The notes under the pieces are model-generated. The model saw nothing but the letters and a program-made list of their open reading frames with translations, was not told where the DNA came from and did no database searches. Source: Sphingobacterium sp. SYP-B4668 (lineage in GTDB: Bacteria > Bacteroidota > Bacteroidia > Sphingobacteriales > Sphingobacteriaceae). Taken from it: a stretch of 64,000 bases of DNA. Of this stretch, positions 61,975-64,000 are shown piece after piece. A program made the position numbers and the translations under genes. Position 1 is the stretch's first letter. Every line of letters starts with the position of its first letter. The DNA lies in NCBI RefSeq assembly GCF_027627455.1, contig NZ_CP115483.1, positions 3,410,001 to 3,474,000 on the forward strand, in the 5' to 3' direction.

Positions 61975-61997
61975 CTTCTAATAAAAATTCAATTTCT

Positions 61998-64000
61998 CTA
62001 ATTTCCCAGCTCAGACATAAACTTAATGCGCATCAATTGAATATCCTCATAAGTATAGTCTTCCTCTCCTAACTCTTTCAAAGCCTCTTCGATAGCGTCT
62101 ATCTCCGCCGTTCTAAAATAATCATATACCTCATCCTGACGATCTTGATCAATCATTTCATCAACAAAATAACCCAAATTTAATTTCGTACCTGAATTAA
62201 CGATGGATTCCACCTCCTTTAGTAAATCTTCATAAGAAATCCCTTTTGAAGAAGCAATATCATCCAATCCAATCTTACGATCTATATTTTGGATAATAGA
62301 TACTTTCAGAGCAGACTTGTTGGCCGTACTTTTGATAACCAAATCCTGTGGACGATCGATACCATGATCTTCAACATATTGCTTAATCAATTCAACAAAG
62401 GGAGCACCGAATTTGAGAGCTTTTCCAGACCCTACTCCATGGATTTGTCTCATTTCATCCATCGTAATTGGATAGCAGGTACACATTTCATCCAGTGATG
62501 GATCCTGAAAGATAACAAATGGAGGTAAAGATTTTTGCTTGGCAATCTTCTTTCTTAAATCCTTGAGCATCTTCAAAAGTTCGGCATCTAACGCACTGGC
62601 AGCTTGCGTAGGCTCTTCACTACCGTCTTCATCGGCCTTCTCCATAGGTCTATTCAAGATAAACTTAATTGCATAAGGATTCTCAATATAGCGACGGCCA
62701 CCTTCTGTCAACATCAATAAACCGTAGTGGTCAATATCTTTCTTCAAGAAATTGGCTAATTCTGCCTGTCTAATAACGGATTTCCAGTATATTACTCCTT
62801 GTTCTTTTCCTTTACCAAACAAAGGATGTTCATCATGTTTATAAGCCGCTACAGGTTGATTGGTCTGTCCCATCAAGACATTTATGATGTGTTGATCGTC
62901 AAACTTCCCCCCTTGCTCTTGAATAAATTTCAAAATCATAATCAATGATTCCTCGGCCTCAAAGTAAGTCTTTTTTGTACGACAATTGTCGCACATACTA
63001 TTACACCCCGCTTCGTCAAAATTTTCCCCAAAATAATGCAAGATTTGCTTTCTTCGACATACCGCTGATTCGGAATAATCGATAACCTCTTTTAATATTT
63101 GTGTACCAATTTCACGCTCCGAAACCGGCTTATCTTTCATGAACTTGGTCAGTTTCTCAATATCTTTTTCAGAATAAAAGGTCACGCATACGCCTTCTCC
63201 TCCGTCACGTCCAGCACGTCCTGTCTCTTGATAATACCCTTCCATAGATTTAGGGATATCATGATGAATAACGTAGCGCACGTCAGGTTTATCAATTCCC
63301 ATCCCAAAAGCAATGGTAGCAACAATTACCTCGACATCTTCCATCAAGAACTTATCTTGAGTATCAGCCCTTGTCTTTGCATCCAAGCCAGCATGGTAAG
63401 GTAGTGCTTTAATCCCATTGATATTAAGTACCTCTGCAATTTCTTCTACTTTTTTGCGACTCAAACAATATATAATCCCTGTCTTTCCAGTGTTATTCTT
63501 GATAAAACGAACTATTTCCTTTACGACATTACGCTTCGGACGCACTTCATAAAAGAGATTGGTTCGGTTGAAGGAAGATTTGAACAGAGTTGCATCGTTC
63601 ATCTGTAAATTTTTACGGATATCCGACTGCACTTTGGGTGTTGCTGTAGCCGTCAGAGCAATTATGGAAATACCTTCTCCTATACCATTGATGATTTGTC
63701 TTATTTTGCGGTACTCTGGCCTAAAATCGTGTCCCCATTCTGAAATACAATGCGCTTCGTCAACAGCAACGAAAGAAACGACAATATGCTTTAGGAATTC
63801 GATATTCTCTTCCTTGGATAAAGATTCTGGTGCGACATACAATAATTTAGTTTTGCCTTCGACCACATCCTGTTTGACTTTTGTGATTTCTCCTTTATTA
63901 AGAGACGAATTTAAAAAATGTGCTATACTATCGCTTCCGCCGAACGCTCGCAACTGATCGACTTGATTTTTCATCAGCGCAATAAGCGGTGATATCACGA
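61998..64000 (-). CDS. recQ: ATP-dependent DNA helicase RecQ (5' end outside window)
   Basis: The frame is open at the right edge, and the first visible residues (ISPLIALMKNQVDQLRAFGG, motif Ia region) show that ~80 N-terminal residues, including Walker A, lie outside the window. Then DEAH box FVAVDEAHCISEWGHDFRPEY, motif III ALTATATPK, motif VI YYQETGRAGRDGG, the Zn-binding domain (CRRKQILHYFGE, CNSMCDNC), an RQC winged helix and an HRDC domain (PFVIFQDPSLDEMCTCYP). The C-terminal ~120 residues (DIASSKGISYEDLLKEVESIV) form an extra helical domain found in Bacteroidota RecQ. 3'-5' helicase in recombination and repair. Confidence 0.96.
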   Translation of the reverse strand, partial: VISPLIALMKNQVDQLRAFGGSDSIAHFLNSSLNKGEITKVKQDVVEGKTKLLYVAPESLSKEENIEFLKHIVVSFVAVDEAHCISEWGHDFRPEYRKIRQIINGIGEGISIIALTATATPKVQSDIRKNLQMNDATLFKSSFNRTNLFYEVRPKRNVVKEIVRFIKNNTGKTGIIYCLSRKKVEEIAEVLNINGIKALPYHAGLDAKTRADTQDKFLMEDVEVIVATIAFGMGIDKPDVRYVIHHDIPKSMEGYYQETGRAGRDGGEGVCVTFYSEKDIEKLTKFMKDKPVSEREIGTQILKEVIDYSESAVCRRKQILHYFGENFDEAGCNSMCDNCRTKKTYFEAEESLIMILKFIQEQGGKFDDQHIINVLMGQTNQPVAAYKHDEHPLFGKGKEQGVIYWKSVIRQAELANFLKKDIDHYGLLMLTEGGRRYIENPYAIKFILNRPMEKADEDGSEEPTQAASALDAELLKMLKDLRKKIAKQKSLPPFVIFQDPSLDEMCTCYPITMDEMRQIHGVGSGKALKFGAPFVELIKQYVEDHGIDRPQDLVIKSTANKSALKVSIIQNIDRKIGLDDIASSKGISYEDLLKEVESIVNSGTKLNLGYFVDEMIDQDRQDEVYDYFRTAEIDAIEEALKELGEEDYTYEDIQLMRIKFMSELGN

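Overview
The window reads as chromosomal DNA of a Bacteroidota, most likely a Sphingobacteriaceae (Sphingobacterium/Pedobacter type). This is an inference from gene content: a TonB-dependent receptor carrying a carboxypeptidase-like regulatory domain, a GLPGLI protein, DUF4876 and DUF6850-type envelope proteins, outer-membrane beta-barrel receptors, Gfo/Idh/MocA and DUF1080 exported proteins, Bacteroidota-type promoter elements (TAnnTTTG at -7) and a moderately AT-rich composition. No phage, insertion sequence, CRISPR array or rRNA operon was seen. One tRNA gene (Thr, UGU) is present.

Layout. 1-12000: end of a glycosidase-like gene, two tandem AraC regulators, an exported beta-propeller glycosidase-like protein, a secreted protein made of 20-residue repeats, an AraC/flavin monooxygenase pair, a 780-base gene-free stretch with a 21-bp tandem array, and a large secreted GH2 enzyme bracketed by about 100-bp direct repeats. 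12000-21600: an exported cytosine-deaminase-like amidohydrolase, then a four-gene envelope operon (TonB receptor, DUF4876 lipoprotein, DUF6850-like barrel, gingipain-like clan CD peptidase with a repeat tail) preceded by a perfect 17-bp palindrome that looks like a repressor site. 21600-29400: a small exported protein, an S9 dipeptidyl peptidase, an exported thioredoxin-fold protein, and an outer-membrane barrel/GLPGLI pair.

29400-50700 is mostly sugar metabolism on the minus strand. A three-gene operon (exported TIM-barrel isomerase, double-domain DUF1080 3-keto-disaccharide hydrolase, Tat-exported Gfo/Idh/MocA) and an eight-gene operon (SUMF1-domain protein, Gfo/Idh/MocA, ApbE, TIM-barrel isomerase, NupG-type MFS permease, GMC oxidoreductase, Gfo/Idh/MocA, gluconate-2-dehydrogenase subunit 3) together look like a periplasmic 3-keto-glycoside route: oxidise a sugar at C3, cleave or epimerise the keto sugar, and import the product. 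Between them lie a galactose operon (sodium symporter, galT, galK), DoxX, a DUF1232 protein, two small unknown proteins and an acyl-ACP thioesterase.

50700-64000: an AEC transporter, a PagL-like lipid A deacylase, a LEA14-like lipoprotein/beta-barrel lipoprotein pair, tRNA-Thr, clpB, a DUF1543 protein, a membrane histidine kinase divergent from a class A beta-lactamase-like gene, kdsA, and recQ running off the right edge. Most convergent gene pairs are separated by obvious hairpin terminators.
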